DNA of 42,140 nucleotides from Caulobacter sp. 32-67-35 (GCA_002280875.1 NCEV01000013.1:1-42140); one strand, 5' to 3'. Counted from the first letter of the stretch, positions 8,591 through 17,340 are shown. Program-made: numbers and translations. The notes: generated by a model not told the origin, from the sequence alone.

Positions 8591-9340
8591 CTAGCGAGCG
8601 GCGAAACGGATGGGAGAACGGGTTTGCAAGGACTGGGCCTGGGGCCCCACCATTGCCGAGCCCGGCCCCGTCGCGACGGCCTGGATGATTTTCTTGGACA
8701 GGGTGTTCTGGACGGAGACCACATCGCCGGCTGCGGCGGCGGTCATGGCTTTTCCTTGCAGGGCAAGGGAAATGCCCTCGTTTTCGTAGATCACGGTGAT
8801 GATGTCGCCGTTCTTGATCACCTGCGCGGCCGAGACATCGCGCAGCGAGGCTGCGGCGCCTTCACGCAGGGGGCGCTTGGCGCTCATGCCGATCAGGGCG
8901 TCTGCGTCCTGGGGGGCGTCGCTGGGTGATGCGGCCATCTTTACCCAGATCAGGTCCTGGGGTTGCACGATCTCGCCGGCCGACAGACTGCGGGCATAGG
9001 CAAGAACTTCCACATTGCCACGGGCGCGGACCGCGCCAGCGCCATTGCCGCCGCCGTCGACGCCCTGGCGCACGATGATCCGGCGCACGCCCTGCGTGTT
9101 GGTCCAGTCCAGGCCGGCCCGACGCGCGGCCAACTGCACCTGGCCCGCGTCCAGAACGGTCGTGGGGCCCATGCGGGTGGCGACCAGCACGCTCGAAGCC
9201 GAGCCGGCGCCGTCGAACAGGTCGCCCAGGGTCACGCGGCCGTCGGCGTCGGTGGTGTCGAACTTCAGCGAAACGGCCTGGCCGGCGAGGGCGGGGCCCG
9301 CCAGAGCCAGGGCGCAGACGGTGATCAGGAGGGGCTTCAT
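8591..9340 (-). CDS. flgA: Flagellar P-ring assembly chaperone FlgA
   Basis: This 249-residue exported protein is FlgA, the periplasmic chaperone needed to polymerise FlgI into the P ring. It has a signal peptide ending GPALAGQ and a C-terminal SAF-type beta-clip domain. Supporting motifs are the SAF start SLSAGEIVQPQDLIWV, RPLREGAAASLRDV near 175 and NGDIITVIYENEGISLALQG, followed by the family ending VVSVQN-SKKIIQAVA. The stop is four bases before the flgG end, so flgG-flgA are closely coupled. The P-ring subunit flgI is not in the window. Confidence 0.93.
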   Translation of the reverse strand: MKPLLITVCALALAGPALAGQAVSLKFDTTDADGRVTLGDLFDGAGSASSVLVATRMGPTTVLDAGQVQLAARRAGLDWTNTQGVRRIIVRQGVDGGGNGAGAVRARGNVEVLAYARSLSAGEIVQPQDLIWVKMAASPSDAPQDADALIGMSAKRPLREGAAASLRDVSAAQVIKNGDIITVIYENEGISLALQGKAMTAAAAGDVVSVQNTLSKKIIQAVATGPGSAMVGPQAQSLQTRSPIRFAAR

Positions 9341-9344
9341 GAGC

Positions 9345-10133
9345 CTAGGACCTCAGCTGCGAAGTGGCCTGGAGCATCTGGTCGGCCGTGGTGATGACCT
9401 TGGAGTTCATCTCGTAGGCGCGCTGGGCGACGATCAGGGCGGTGATTTCGCTGACCGCGTCGACGTTCGAGGATTCGGTGTAGTTCTGCATCAGGGTGCC
9501 GAAACCAGGCTGGCCGGGGGCGGCGATGTTGGCCGGGCCGGAGCCGCCGGTTTCCAGGAACAGGTTGTCGCCGATGGCTTCCAGACCGCCTTCATTCATG
9601 AAGTTGGCCAGTTCGATCTGGCCGATGACCTGGGGCTCGACCTGGCCCTGCAGGGTCACCTGGACCAGGCCGGTCTTGCCGATGGTGATGGCGGTGGCGT
9701 TCTGCGGGACAGTGATGCCAGGCTGGACGGTGTAGCCGTCGTCGGTGACGACCTGGCCCTGATCGTTGGTCGAGAAATTGCCGGCGCGGGTATAGGCGGT
9801 CTCGCCCGAGGGCAGCAGGATCTGCAGATAGCCCTTGCCTTGGATGGCCACGTCCAGCTCGTTGTTGGTCATGGTGGGCGTGCCCTGCTCGGTGATCCTA
9901 TAGACCGAGCCGGCCTTCACGCCGCCGCCGATCTGGACGCCGGTGGGCACCACATTGCCATCCGAGGACGACTGGGCGCCGGCCCGTTCGATGGTCTGGT
10001 AGAGCAGGTCCTGGAACTCGGCCCGCTGACGCTTGAAGCCAACGGTGTTCATGTTGGCGATGTTGTTCGAGATGACCTCGACGTTCAGCTGTTGGGCCGA
10101 CATGCCGGTCGCGGCGGTGCGCAGAGCTTGCAT
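9345..10133 (-). CDS. flgG: Flagellar distal rod protein FlgG
   Basis: This 262-residue protein is the distal rod subunit FlgG. The N-terminal rod motif is MQALRTAATGMSAQQLNVEV followed by NNIANMNTVGFKR. The specific FlgG pattern LLYQTIERAG follows, and then the central D1 domain motifs QGKGYLQI and YTRAGNFS. The C-terminal heptad helix is YTESSNVDAVSEITALIVAQ, then RAYEMNSKVITTADQML. The length is normal. It has no cleaved signal peptide, as expected for a substrate of the flagellar type III export system. It sits 13 bases after flgF. Confidence 0.96.
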   Translation of the reverse strand: MQALRTAATGMSAQQLNVEVISNNIANMNTVGFKRQRAEFQDLLYQTIERAGAQSSSDGNVVPTGVQIGGGVKAGSVYRITEQGTPTMTNNELDVAIQGKGYLQILLPSGETAYTRAGNFSTNDQGQVVTDDGYTVQPGITVPQNATAITIGKTGLVQVTLQGQVEPQVIGQIELANFMNEGGLEAIGDNLFLETGGSGPANIAAPGQPGFGTLMQNYTESSNVDAVSEITALIVAQRAYEMNSKVITTADQMLQATSQLRS

Positions 10134-10146
10134 CGTCTAGTTTCCC

Positions 10147-10884
10147 TTAGTTGGCTTTGCCGAGGCGCTCGACGGCGGAGCGCGTCAGTTCGGCGGTGTT
10201 GTCCATCATCTTGGCCATGCTCTCGTAGGCGCGCTGCACCTCGATCAGCTTGGTGATCTGGACGACGGACTGGACGTTGGAGGACTCCAGCATGCCCTGG
10301 TGCACCACGGCGTCGGGGGCGGGCTGGAGATTGGCGTTGGCGGTGTTGCGGTACAGGTTGTCGCCGTCCTTGCTCAGCGTCGACAGATCGTCGGGGCGAA
10401 CCACGCCGATCTTGCCCAAGGCCAGGGGGCCCTGGCTGACGATGCCGTCCTTGCCGACGGTGACAGGGCCCTGTGCGGGATCGATCAGGATTTCGCCGCC
10501 GCCTTCGTCCAGCACAGGATTGCCGGTCTGGGTGACCAGGGTCCCTTCGGGGCTGGTCGTGAAGCGGCCATCGCGTGTGTAGCGCTCGCCCGCGGCGGTC
10601 TGCACCTTGAAGAAGCCCTGACCCTCGATGGCCAGATCAAAGTCGCCGCCGGTCTTGGTCATGGCGCCTTGGGTGAAATTCCGCACCACGCCGTCGTCGA
10701 GCACGAACTTGACGGGATTGGTCCCGCCCATCGTGCGGGCAGGCCTGGCGGCTTCGGTACGGACCATCAGGTCCTCGGTCTTGAAGCCCGTCGTGTTGGC
10801 GTTGGCGATGTTGTTGGCGACGATGTCCAGCTCACGACGGAGCGTCATCTGGCGCGAAAGGCCGATATACAGCGCGTTGTCCAT
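10147..10884 (-). CDS. flgF: Flagellar proximal rod protein FlgF
   Basis: This 245-residue rod protein is FlgF. It starts MDNALYIGLSRQMTLRRELD and then has NNIANANTTGFK. The central QGQGFFKVQT and YTRDGRFT motifs follow, and the C-terminal helix is ESSNVQSVVQITKLIEVQRA. It is the first gene of the operon and begins about 40 bases after the predicted transcription start of the sigma-54 promoter at 10931-10950. In Caulobacter, genes of this class are switched on once the early flagellar parts made from the CtrA-driven operons are in place. Confidence 0.94.
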   Translation of the reverse strand: MDNALYIGLSRQMTLRRELDIVANNIANANTTGFKTEDLMVRTEAARPARTMGGTNPVKFVLDDGVVRNFTQGAMTKTGGDFDLAIEGQGFFKVQTAAGERYTRDGRFTTSPEGTLVTQTGNPVLDEGGGEILIDPAQGPVTVGKDGIVSQGPLALGKIGVVRPDDLSTLSKDGDNLYRNTANANLQPAPDAVVHQGMLESSNVQSVVQITKLIEVQRAYESMAKMMDNTAELTRSAVERLGKAN

Positions 10885-10930
10885 GACGAGTTAACTCGGG
10901 CGGCTGGCGCGACAAATGCGCCGCAGTCCT

Positions 10931-10950
10931 GTCAGCAACCATCGTGCCAA
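10931..10950 (-). promoter_or_regulatory. Sigma-54 promoter of flgFGAH
   Basis: The minus strand reads TTGGCACG-ATGG-TTGCT, a full match to the -24/-12 consensus YTGGCACG-N4-TTGCW. The -12 GC is about 50 bases from the flgF ATG, giving a leader near 40 bases. Sigma-54 promoters need an activator; in Caulobacter flagellar genes this is FlbD bound at ftr elements. GC-rich sequence around 10990-11040 could hold such sites, but I could not assign them. Confidence 0.85.
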
Positions 10951-10985
10951 CTCGAAAATGTTAGCAAAAACAAGGAATAGTAGGG

Positions 10986-11100
10986 TTAACGCGGGGGCGT
11001 TGGTCGGAGTCTGCCGGGTGGATTCTGCCTGCGGCGAAATGGCCTCCAAAACACATCGTTAACCATGGTCGCGCATGAGTAAGCAGGTAGATTCCAAGGA
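10986..11100 (+). promoter_or_regulatory. fliL promoter region with CtrA-type and GANTC sites
   Basis: TTAACCAT at 11059-11066 matches the preferred CtrA recognition sequence, and it lies 44 bases before the fliL start. A further TTAAC lies at 10986-10990. Three GANTC sites, targets of the CcrM methyltransferase, lie at 11007-11011, 11021-11025 and 11090-11094. AAGGA (11096-11100) is the ribosome binding site. This fits the early, CtrA-driven class of Caulobacter flagellar operons. Confidence 0.65.
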
Positions 11101-11109
11101 ACCGCGCGC

Positions 11110-11730
11110 GTGGCCAAGAACCCCCCAAAGGAAGCTCCCGCCCCTGAAGGTGAAGAGGGCGCGGTCGAGGGCGAAGCCCCTGCAAAGAAGAAGCCGCCGA
11201 TCCTGATCATCGCGATCGCGGCGGGCGTTCTGGTGCTGGGCGGCGGCGGGGCCGCGGCCTTCTTCCTGATGAAGCCCAAGCCCGAAGCCCATGGCGAAAA
11301 AGGCGCTGAGGAAAAGGACAAGAAGAAGGAAAAGAAGAAGGACGAGAAGAAAAAGGAAGGCGAGGGCGCCGCCGCTGGCGCCGAGGGCGCGGCCGGAACG
11401 CCGGTGATCAAGGAAGGTCCTGACGGGATCGTTTTCTACACCCTGCCCGACATCGTCGTGAACATGCAGACGGCCGATGGCAAGTCGACCTTCCTGAAAC
11501 TCAAGCTGACCTTCGAGCTGCCCGACGCGGAAACGGCCGAGGTTCTGACACCGAATCTGCCCAGGTTGCAGGACATGTTCCAGACCTTCCTGCGCGAACT
11601 GCGCCCCGAAGACCTGAACGGCAGCCAGGGCACCTTCCAGCTTCGCGTCGAGCTGCTGCGCCGCGTCAATCTCGTCGCCGCACCGTCAAAAGTGAACGCT
11701 GTCCTGATCGAGGAGATGCTGATCAACTAG
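11110..11730 (+). CDS. fliL: Flagellar basal body-associated protein FliL
   Basis: This 206-residue protein is FliL, an inner-membrane protein that sits around the stators and supports motor torque. It has a short cytoplasmic N-terminus rich in Pro and Glu and one membrane segment (ILIIAIAAGVLVLGGGG, about 35-51). A long Lys/Glu-rich linker follows (about 65-95), then the periplasmic FliL domain with YTLPDIVVNMQTAD, TFLKLKLTFEL and LREL-PEDLNGSQGTFQL. The start is GTG at 11110, with AAGGA nine bases upstream; no better ATG is available. It is the first gene of fliL-fliM-pflI-motE-TPR. Confidence 0.93.
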   Translation: MAKNPPKEAPAPEGEEGAVEGEAPAKKKPPILIIAIAAGVLVLGGGGAAAFFLMKPKPEAHGEKGAEEKDKKKEKKKDEKKKEGEGAAAGAEGAAGTPVIKEGPDGIVFYTLPDIVVNMQTADGKSTFLKLKLTFELPDAETAEVLTPNLPRLQDMFQTFLRELRPEDLNGSQGTFQLRVELLRRVNLVAAPSKVNAVLIEEMLIN

Positions 11731-11760
11731 CCCCTTCGGGAGCTGGTTGGGCAAACCAAC

Positions 11761-12915
11761 ATGGCGGACGAACTCGACGATCAGGCCGCGATGGCCCAAT
11801 GGGCTTCGCAGAACCCTCCGGGCGCTTTCGAGCAGCCGGCGGAGGGGAGCGGGGCTGCGGGCGAATTTGGCGATTTCAGCGGCGGCATGGGCGGCGGCGG
11901 CTGGGACGACGGCGGCGGCGACATGGCGGGATCCGAGCGGATCCTGAACCAGGACGAGATCGACAGCCTGCTGGGCTTCGATCTGTCGGGCGACGGCAAT
12001 GACGACCGCACCGGCATCCGGGCGATCATCAACTCGGCCCTGGTCAGCTATGAGCGTCTGCCAATGCTCGAAATCGTCTTCGACCGCCTCGTGCGGTTGA
12101 TGACGACGTCGCTGCGCAACTTCACGTCCGACAACGTCGAGGTCAGCCTCGACAACATCAGCTCGATCCGATTCGGCGACTATCTGAACTCGATCCCCCT
12201 GCCGGCCATCCTGGCGGTGTTCCGGGCCGAGGAGCTGGACAATTACGGCCTGCTGACCGTCGATTCCAACCTGATCTACTCGATCGTCGACGTGCTGCTG
12301 GGCGGCCGGCGCGGCACCGCCGCGATGCGGATCGAGGGCCGGCCCTACACCACCATCGAGCGCGTGCTGGTCCAGCGGATGATCGAGGTGGTCCTGCACG
12401 ACCTGAAGGCCGCCTTCGAGCCCCTGCACCCGGTCAGCTTCTCGCTGGATCGTCTGGAGACCAATCCGCGCTTCGCCGCCATCGCGCGTCCGGCCAACGC
12501 CGCCATTCTGGTCAAGCTGCGCATCGACATGGAAGATCGTGGCGGCCGCATCGAGCTGCTGCTGCCCTATGCGACGCTGGAGCCCATCCGCAAGATGCTG
12601 CTGCAGCAGTTCATGGGTGAGAAGTTCGGTCGCGACAATATCTGGGAAGGCCACCTGGCCACCGAACTCTGGACCACCCAGATGGAGGTTCGCGCCGTGC
12701 TTGACGAGCAGCAACTGCCCCTGTCCCGCGTGCTGGACCTGCAGGTCGGCGACACCATGATGCTCAACGCCACGCCGGACAGCCTGGTTGAACTGCGGGC
12801 CGGCTCAATCCCGCTGACGCGGGGCCGCATGGGGCGGCGTAACCACTCCATCGCCATCCGTGCCGAGGCGCCGCTGACGCCGGCGGCCAAGAAAGCGGTC
12901 CAGAAGCTGAAATGA
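11761..12915 (+). CDS. fliM: Flagellar motor switch protein FliM
   Basis: This 384-residue protein is FliM, the C-ring switch subunit that binds phosphorylated CheY and connects FliG to FliN. The CheY-binding-type motif RILNQDEIDSLLGF (60-73) is not at the N-terminus as in enteric FliM but follows about 58 residues rich in Gly, Ala and acidic residues. The CheC-like middle domain includes YERLPMLEIVFDRLVR and SIVDVLLGG. The C-terminal SpoA domain includes VLDLQVGDTMMLNATPDSLV. The gene begins 30 bases after fliL and overlaps pflI by ATGA. Confidence 0.95.
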   Translation: MADELDDQAAMAQWASQNPPGAFEQPAEGSGAAGEFGDFSGGMGGGGWDDGGGDMAGSERILNQDEIDSLLGFDLSGDGNDDRTGIRAIINSALVSYERLPMLEIVFDRLVRLMTTSLRNFTSDNVEVSLDNISSIRFGDYLNSIPLPAILAVFRAEELDNYGLLTVDSNLIYSIVDVLLGGRRGTAAMRIEGRPYTTIERVLVQRMIEVVLHDLKAAFEPLHPVSFSLDRLETNPRFAAIARPANAAILVKLRIDMEDRGGRIELLLPYATLEPIRKMLLQQFMGEKFGRDNIWEGHLATELWTTQMEVRAVLDEQQLPLSRVLDLQVGDTMMLNATPDSLVELRAGSIPLTRGRMGRRNHSIAIRAEAPLTPAAKKAVQKLK

Positions 12916-13466
12916 GCCTGATCGCCGTCGCCATGAACGCTCTGCTCGCGGTCCTGCTGATCGTGGCCCTGGGCTTTGGCTGGCGCCTGGAGCGCCGGCT
13001 TAAGGCCCTGCGCGACAGCCATGCCGGCTTCGCCAAGGCGGTCGCTGATCTCGACCAGGCCGCTGCGCGCGCCGAGCAGGGCCTGGCTGATCTGCGCGCC
13101 GCCACCGACGAGGCGTCCGAGGCCCTGGCGGACCGCATCGAGCGCGCCACCGTCCTGGCCGCCAAGCTGGACGAGCGCCTGAACCGTCCGATGGTCACGC
13201 CGCCCCCCGCCGCCGCCCCAACGCCAGCACGCCGAGAGGCGCCGGAGCTCAAGGCCGATCGTCGCCTGAAGGCCGAGGACTTCGAGCGTCTGCTGGATCG
13301 CGAGGCCCAGGCCAGCCGGCCGATCGAGCCTCCAGCGCGCGCCGCGCCCATTTCGCGACCCAGTGTCGCAAAGGAAACCCCGCGTTCACGAGCGCGGGTT
13401 GATGATGACCTCTTCGAGGGCCCGGTCGATCCGCCGCGTCCCGGACCCAGTTTCAGAGCCCGGTGA
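12912..13466 (+). CDS. pflI: PflI-like bitopic membrane protein (DUF6468 type)
   Basis: This 184-residue protein has one N-terminal membrane segment (about 4-24) and a coiled-coil-prone Ala/Glu/Arg region (about 27-90). A proline-rich stretch follows (VTPPPAAAPTPARREAP, about 95-111), then a charged C-terminus. The layout and the position after fliM match PflI of Caulobacter crescentus, which is needed for proper flagellar placement at the pole. I assign the name from recall of gene order and architecture, not alignment. The start overlaps the fliM stop (ATGA) and its own stop overlaps the next start (TGATG), so the three are probably translated together. Confidence 0.7.
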   Translation: MSLIAVAMNALLAVLLIVALGFGWRLERRLKALRDSHAGFAKAVADLDQAAARAEQGLADLRAATDEASEALADRIERATVLAAKLDERLNRPMVTPPPAAAPTPARREAPELKADRRLKAEDFERLLDREAQASRPIEPPARAAPISRPSVAKETPRSRARVDDDLFEGPVDPPRPGPSFRAR

Positions 13467-14257
13467 TGAAAAACATTCCTCGTATCCTCCCGTTGGTCGG
13501 CGTCGCCGTCGGCGGCGTCCTGGCCGTAAACGCCCTGGCCGGCGCCAAGTCGCTGCCCGACCTGCTGGGCGGCGCCAAGGCTTTCGCCGAGGGCGTGGCC
13601 AAGCCTGACGCCAAGTCGGCGGGCGAAGAGGCCAAGTCGGCGGAGTCCGCCGGTCAGAACGCGGCCGCCTCTGCGGCATCGTCCCTTCCGCCCCGCGTCT
13701 GCGCGCCTTCCGCCACGGATCTGGCCCGTGAAGCCGGCCTATCGCCCGCCGAACTGCGCATCCTGCAAAGCCTGGGCGCCCGTCGCGGCCAGCTGGACCA
13801 GCGCGAGCAGGACATCGACGTCCAGCTGCAGCTGCTGGCTGCCGCGGAAGCCAAGCTGGACGCCAAGGTCAAGGCGCTGAACGGCCTCAAGGGCGACATC
13901 CAGGGCCTGCTTGGCCAGGCCGACACCCAGAAGTCGGCCGAGGTCGACCGCATGGTCACCGTGTTCTCGAGCATGAAGCCCAAGGACGCCGCCGCGCGCA
14001 TGACGATCCTGGACGACAGCGTGCGGCTGCCGATCGCCGCCAAGATGAAGGAGCGCACGCTCAGCCTGATCCTGGCGAACATGCTGCCGACTGAAGCCAA
14101 GGTCCTGACCGAGCGTCTGGCCAACCGCTTCGCCAATGACGCCATCAACAAGGGCAAGGCCGCCATCGCTGACAGCGGCGCGGCTCAGACCGACGCAGCC
14201 AAGCGGGCGGCCGCAGCGCCGCTGGCCGGCGCAGCGGCGCCCAAGAAGGCTGGCTAG
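13466..14257 (+). CDS. MotE-like flagellar protein with MgtE_N-like domain
   Basis: This 263-residue protein has an N-terminal hydrophobic export or anchor segment (about 7-25), an Ala-rich linker and a coiled coil (LRILQSLGARRGQLDQREQD and following, about 92-150). The C-terminal MgtE N-domain-like helices include MKPKDAAARMTILDD and LILANMLPTEAKVLTERLAN. This matches MotE/COG3334 proteins of alphaproteobacteria; rhizobial MotE is a periplasmic chaperone for the motor protein MotC. Whether this homologue is a chaperone or a stator accessory is open. A GTG one codon upstream is a less likely start. It is followed seven bases later by the large TPR gene. Confidence 0.78.
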   Translation: MKNIPRILPLVGVAVGGVLAVNALAGAKSLPDLLGGAKAFAEGVAKPDAKSAGEEAKSAESAGQNAAASAASSLPPRVCAPSATDLAREAGLSPAELRILQSLGARRGQLDQREQDIDVQLQLLAAAEAKLDAKVKALNGLKGDIQGLLGQADTQKSAEVDRMVTVFSSMKPKDAAARMTILDDSVRLPIAAKMKERTLSLILANMLPTEAKVLTERLANRFANDAINKGKAAIADSGAAQTDAAKRAAAAPLAGAAAPKKAG

Positions 14258-14264
14258 GCGCTCC

Positions 14265-17117
14265 ATGGGGCTTCGCGCGATCCTGCGGTCCGGCGTCGCG
14301 GCGGTTTGCATCGCCAGCGTGGCGGCGCCGTCGGCCTATGCCGCCGGCCCGGTCGCCGCATCGCGCGGATCCCTCGACGTGCGCGTCGCCCAGGCGGCGG
14401 AGTTCAGCCGCCTGGAATTCCATTGGGCGGGCGGCGCCCGCATGACGTCCAAGCGCGACGGTCAGGTCCTGACCCTGCGCTTCAGCCGCGACGCCAATCC
14501 CGACCTGTCGACCCTGAGGCTGAACCCGCCGCGTTGGGTCAAGTCCGCCGAGGCCCGCCATCCGGGCGGCGTGCTGGAAATCGCCATCACCCTGGCCGAC
14601 GACGCCGACGCCCGGGTGGGCAACGCCGACGGCGCCGACTTCGTCAATATCTTCGCCCGCGCGGGCGCCATGGCCGGCGCCACGCCGCCGCCTGCTCACG
14701 TCGCGCCGGTGGGGCGCCCCAATCCCATGCCGCCGGGCGGCGTGGTCAAGGGCGGCTATGAGAAGGCTGACGGCCAGGCTCGGCTGACCTTCAACTGGGC
14801 CGCGCCCTCGGGGGCCGCCGTGTTCCGTCGCGGCGAGGCGGTCTGGGTAGTGTTCGACACGCCCGCGCGCCTCGATATCTCGAAGATCCCGGGCGCCAGC
14901 GCCCACTATTCCAAAATCCAGGTCTTCAAGGGCGCGGACTACAGCGCCCTGCGCATCGTCACACCGCACGGCACGCCGTACTACGCCGAAGGGCAGGGCG
15001 GGCTGTGGTCGATCAGCCTGGGCGCCGGCTCGCAGCCGACGCCGGATCCGATCCGCGTAGCCCGCGACGAGACGGTCACCCCCGCCACCCTGACGGCCGC
15101 CGTGGCCGGCGTCACCAAGGCGGTATGGGTCAATGACCCGGCCGTCGGCGATCGCCTGCTGGTCGCGCCGGCTCTCGCGCCTTCGAAGGGCCTGCCGTCG
15201 CGTCGCGAATATGTCGAGATGGCGCTGCTGCCGTCTGCGCAGGGGCTGGCCGCCGAGACCTATGCCAGCGACCTGATGGTCTCGACCGACGGCGACCTGC
15301 TGCGCATTGGTCGACCCAAGGGCCTGGTCCTGTCGCCGCTTTCGGCCTCAACCCCGCCGGAAGAGGCCGCCGCCGGCGCGCCCCAGCCGATGGCCATGCC
15401 GGCGCTCATCGATCTGGACAACTGGCCCAAGACCGGCTCGGGCGGGTTCCTGACGCGCTACAATGCGCTGCAAGGCGCCATCCCTGCTGCGGGCGAAGGC
15501 GAAGACAAGGCCGGCGATATCGCCGCGCGCCTGGCCCTGGCCCGGTTCCTGGTCGGGTCGGGCATGTCCTATGAGGCGATTGGCGTGCTCAACGCCGCCG
15601 CCCGCAAGCACCAGACCCTTATGGGCAATGCTGAGTTCCGCGGCCTGCGCGGCGTGGCGCGGGTGATGGCCAATCGCCTGACCGAGGCCGAAACCGATTT
15701 CGCCTCGCCGGTTCTGGCTGACGACGCCTCCAGCGCCCAGTGGCGTGGCTATATCGCCGCCCAGCAGGGCGAATGGGCCGATGCGCGCGCCAAGTTCGCC
15801 ACCGGCGGCCGGGCGCTCGACCTCTTTCCCCCGCTCTGGCGCGCCCGCTTCCTGCACGCCCAGGCCGAGGCCGCGCTGGGAACCGGCGACTTGGTGGGCG
15901 CGGCGCGACTGGTCGCTGACGCCCTGAAGCAGCCCAAGGTTCCCGTTGAGGACCAGCTCGACATCCGCCTGACCCAGGCCCGCATCTTCGAAGCCAAGGG
16001 CGAGAAGAACCGCGCCCTGCGCATGTTCCAGGCTATCGCCAAGGCGCCGATCGATCGCATCGCCGCGCCAGCCATGCTGCGCGCCACCCAGATCCGTCTG
16101 GCCAAGGGGCAGATCGACGCGACGGCGGCGGCCAACGAACTCAATCAGCTTCGCTTCCGCTGGCGGGGCGATGGCGTCGAGCTTGAGACCATTCGCGGTC
16201 TTGGCAAGCTGTTCATCGACCAGGGTCGCTATCGCGAAGCGCTGGAGGTCCTGCATTCGGCGGGCAACAACCAGCCCGATCACCCTGAGGCGATCGCGCT
16301 GCGCAACGACCTGAACGGCGCCTTCCGGGCGCTGTTCCTCGACGGCCTCGCTGACGGCATGCAGCCGATCCAGGCCGTAGGCCTGTTCTACGACTTCCAG
16401 GACCTGACCCCGCTGGGCGCCGACGGCGACCAGATGGTCCGTAATCTTGTGCGCCGCCTGGTTGATGTCGACCTGCTCGACGAGGCCGCCAAGCTCTTGA
16501 AGTACCAGGTCGACAACCGTTTGAACGGCGTGCCGAAAGCCCAGGTGGCCACGGATCTGGCCTGGATCTATCTGATGAACAAGCAGCCCGAGAGCGCGCT
16601 GCAGACCATCAACGAAACCCGCACCACCATCCTGCCGCCTGCGTTGAACGCCGAACGCCGCCTGGCTACGGCGCGGGCCTATATGGGCCTTGGCCGCTAC
16701 GATGCGGCGCTGGAACTGGTCGAAAGCGATAACAGCCGCGACTCCCAGGATATCCGCGCCGAGATCGCCTGGAAGCAGCGCACCTGGCCCGCCGCCGCCT
16801 CCCTGTACGAAAAATCGCTGGGTGACCGTTGGAAGGGGCAGGGGGCTCTGGCCGTCGGCGAGGAGGCGCGTCTGCTGCGCGCCGGCGTGGCCTATAGCCT
16901 GGCCGACGATGATGTGTCCCTGGGCCGGCTGCGCCAGCGCTACTCCGGCTTTGTCGAGGGCGCGCGCAATCCCGAGGGCCTGCGTGTCGCGCTGTCGGGC
17001 ATGAATGTCGAGTCGCTGTCCAGCGCCGACTTCGCCCGCGTCACCGCCGACAACGAGGCGTTTGGCGGCTGGGTCGCCAAGATGAAGGACCGCTTCCGGG
17101 CCCCGCGCCCGGCTTGA
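14265..17117 (+). CDS. Large exported TPR protein with N-terminal AMIN-like modules
   Basis: This 950-residue protein has a signal peptide ending APSAYAAGP. Residues about 35-260 look like two related beta-rich modules. One begins FSRLEFHWAGGARM and contains GQVLTLRFSRDANPD. The other begins ARLTFNWAAPSGAAVF and contains AVWVVFDTPARLD. They resemble AMIN domains, which bind peptidoglycan in AmiC and PilQ, but I infer this from pattern only. From about 400 to the end there are degenerate TPR helices, for example YREALEVLHSAGNNQPDHPE and YDAALELVESDN. The frame opens at 14136, but the ATG at 14265 starts the signal peptide, seven bases after the MotE-like stop. Its place at the end of fliL-fliM-pflI-motE suggests a periplasmic job in flagellar motor or polar assembly. 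No function is known to me. Confidence 0.85.
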   Translation: MGLRAILRSGVAAVCIASVAAPSAYAAGPVAASRGSLDVRVAQAAEFSRLEFHWAGGARMTSKRDGQVLTLRFSRDANPDLSTLRLNPPRWVKSAEARHPGGVLEIAITLADDADARVGNADGADFVNIFARAGAMAGATPPPAHVAPVGRPNPMPPGGVVKGGYEKADGQARLTFNWAAPSGAAVFRRGEAVWVVFDTPARLDISKIPGASAHYSKIQVFKGADYSALRIVTPHGTPYYAEGQGGLWSISLGAGSQPTPDPIRVARDETVTPATLTAAVAGVTKAVWVNDPAVGDRLLVAPALAPSKGLPSRREYVEMALLPSAQGLAAETYASDLMVSTDGDLLRIGRPKGLVLSPLSASTPPEEAAAGAPQPMAMPALIDLDNWPKTGSGGFLTRYNALQGAIPAAGEGEDKAGDIAARLALARFLVGSGMSYEAIGVLNAAARKHQTLMGNAEFRGLRGVARVMANRLTEAETDFASPVLADDASSAQWRGYIAAQQGEWADARAKFATGGRALDLFPPLWRARFLHAQAEAALGTGDLVGAARLVADALKQPKVPVEDQLDIRLTQARIFEAKGEKNRALRMFQAIAKAPIDRIAAPAMLRATQIRLAKGQIDATAAANELNQLRFRWRGDGVELETIRGLGKLFIDQGRYREALEVLHSAGNNQPDHPEAIALRNDLNGAFRALFLDGLADGMQPIQAVGLFYDFQDLTPLGADGDQMVRNLVRRLVDVDLLDEAAKLLKYQVDNRLNGVPKAQVATDLAWIYLMNKQPESALQTINETRTTILPPALNAERRLATARAYMGLGRYDAALELVESDNSRDSQDIRAEIAWKQRTWPAAASLYEKSLGDRWKGQGALAVGEEARLLRAGVAYSLADDDVSLGRLRQRYSGFVEGARNPEGLRVALSGMNVESLSSADFARVTADNEAFGGWVAKMKDRFRAPRPA

Positions 17118-17119
17118 TC

Positions 17120-17139
17120 GCGGGTTACGCGTCGCCCGC
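17120..17139 (+). terminator. Possible weak terminator of the fliL operon
   Basis: GCGGG (17120-17124) pairs with CCCGC (17135-17139) around a 10-base loop, three bases past the TPR stop, followed by ACAGAAATTTCC. The stem is short and the T-run poor. The rest of 17140-17340 holds no gene I recognise and should contain the zwf promoter. Confidence 0.3.
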
Positions 17140-17340
17140 ACAGAAATTTCCTCGGATCGCCGAAACTGTCCTGACCGCGCAAACCGCATGCGCGAGCTCT
17201 GGTCCGGGGGCGACAATCTTCCCGCAAAACGCGATTGGTCTTATGGCGAGCCTCGCGCGTTTGGCCTAGTTAGAACGCCGTCCGACTTCCCGGGCGGAAC
17301 GCGGGTCGACGGCAGCTTGCCAAGCGTCAGCAGGCATGTC

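Noticed and set aside
15348-17216. 622-residue open frame antisense to the TPR gene
   Set aside because: No recognisable motif, and the sense gene has a signal peptide and TPR pattern.
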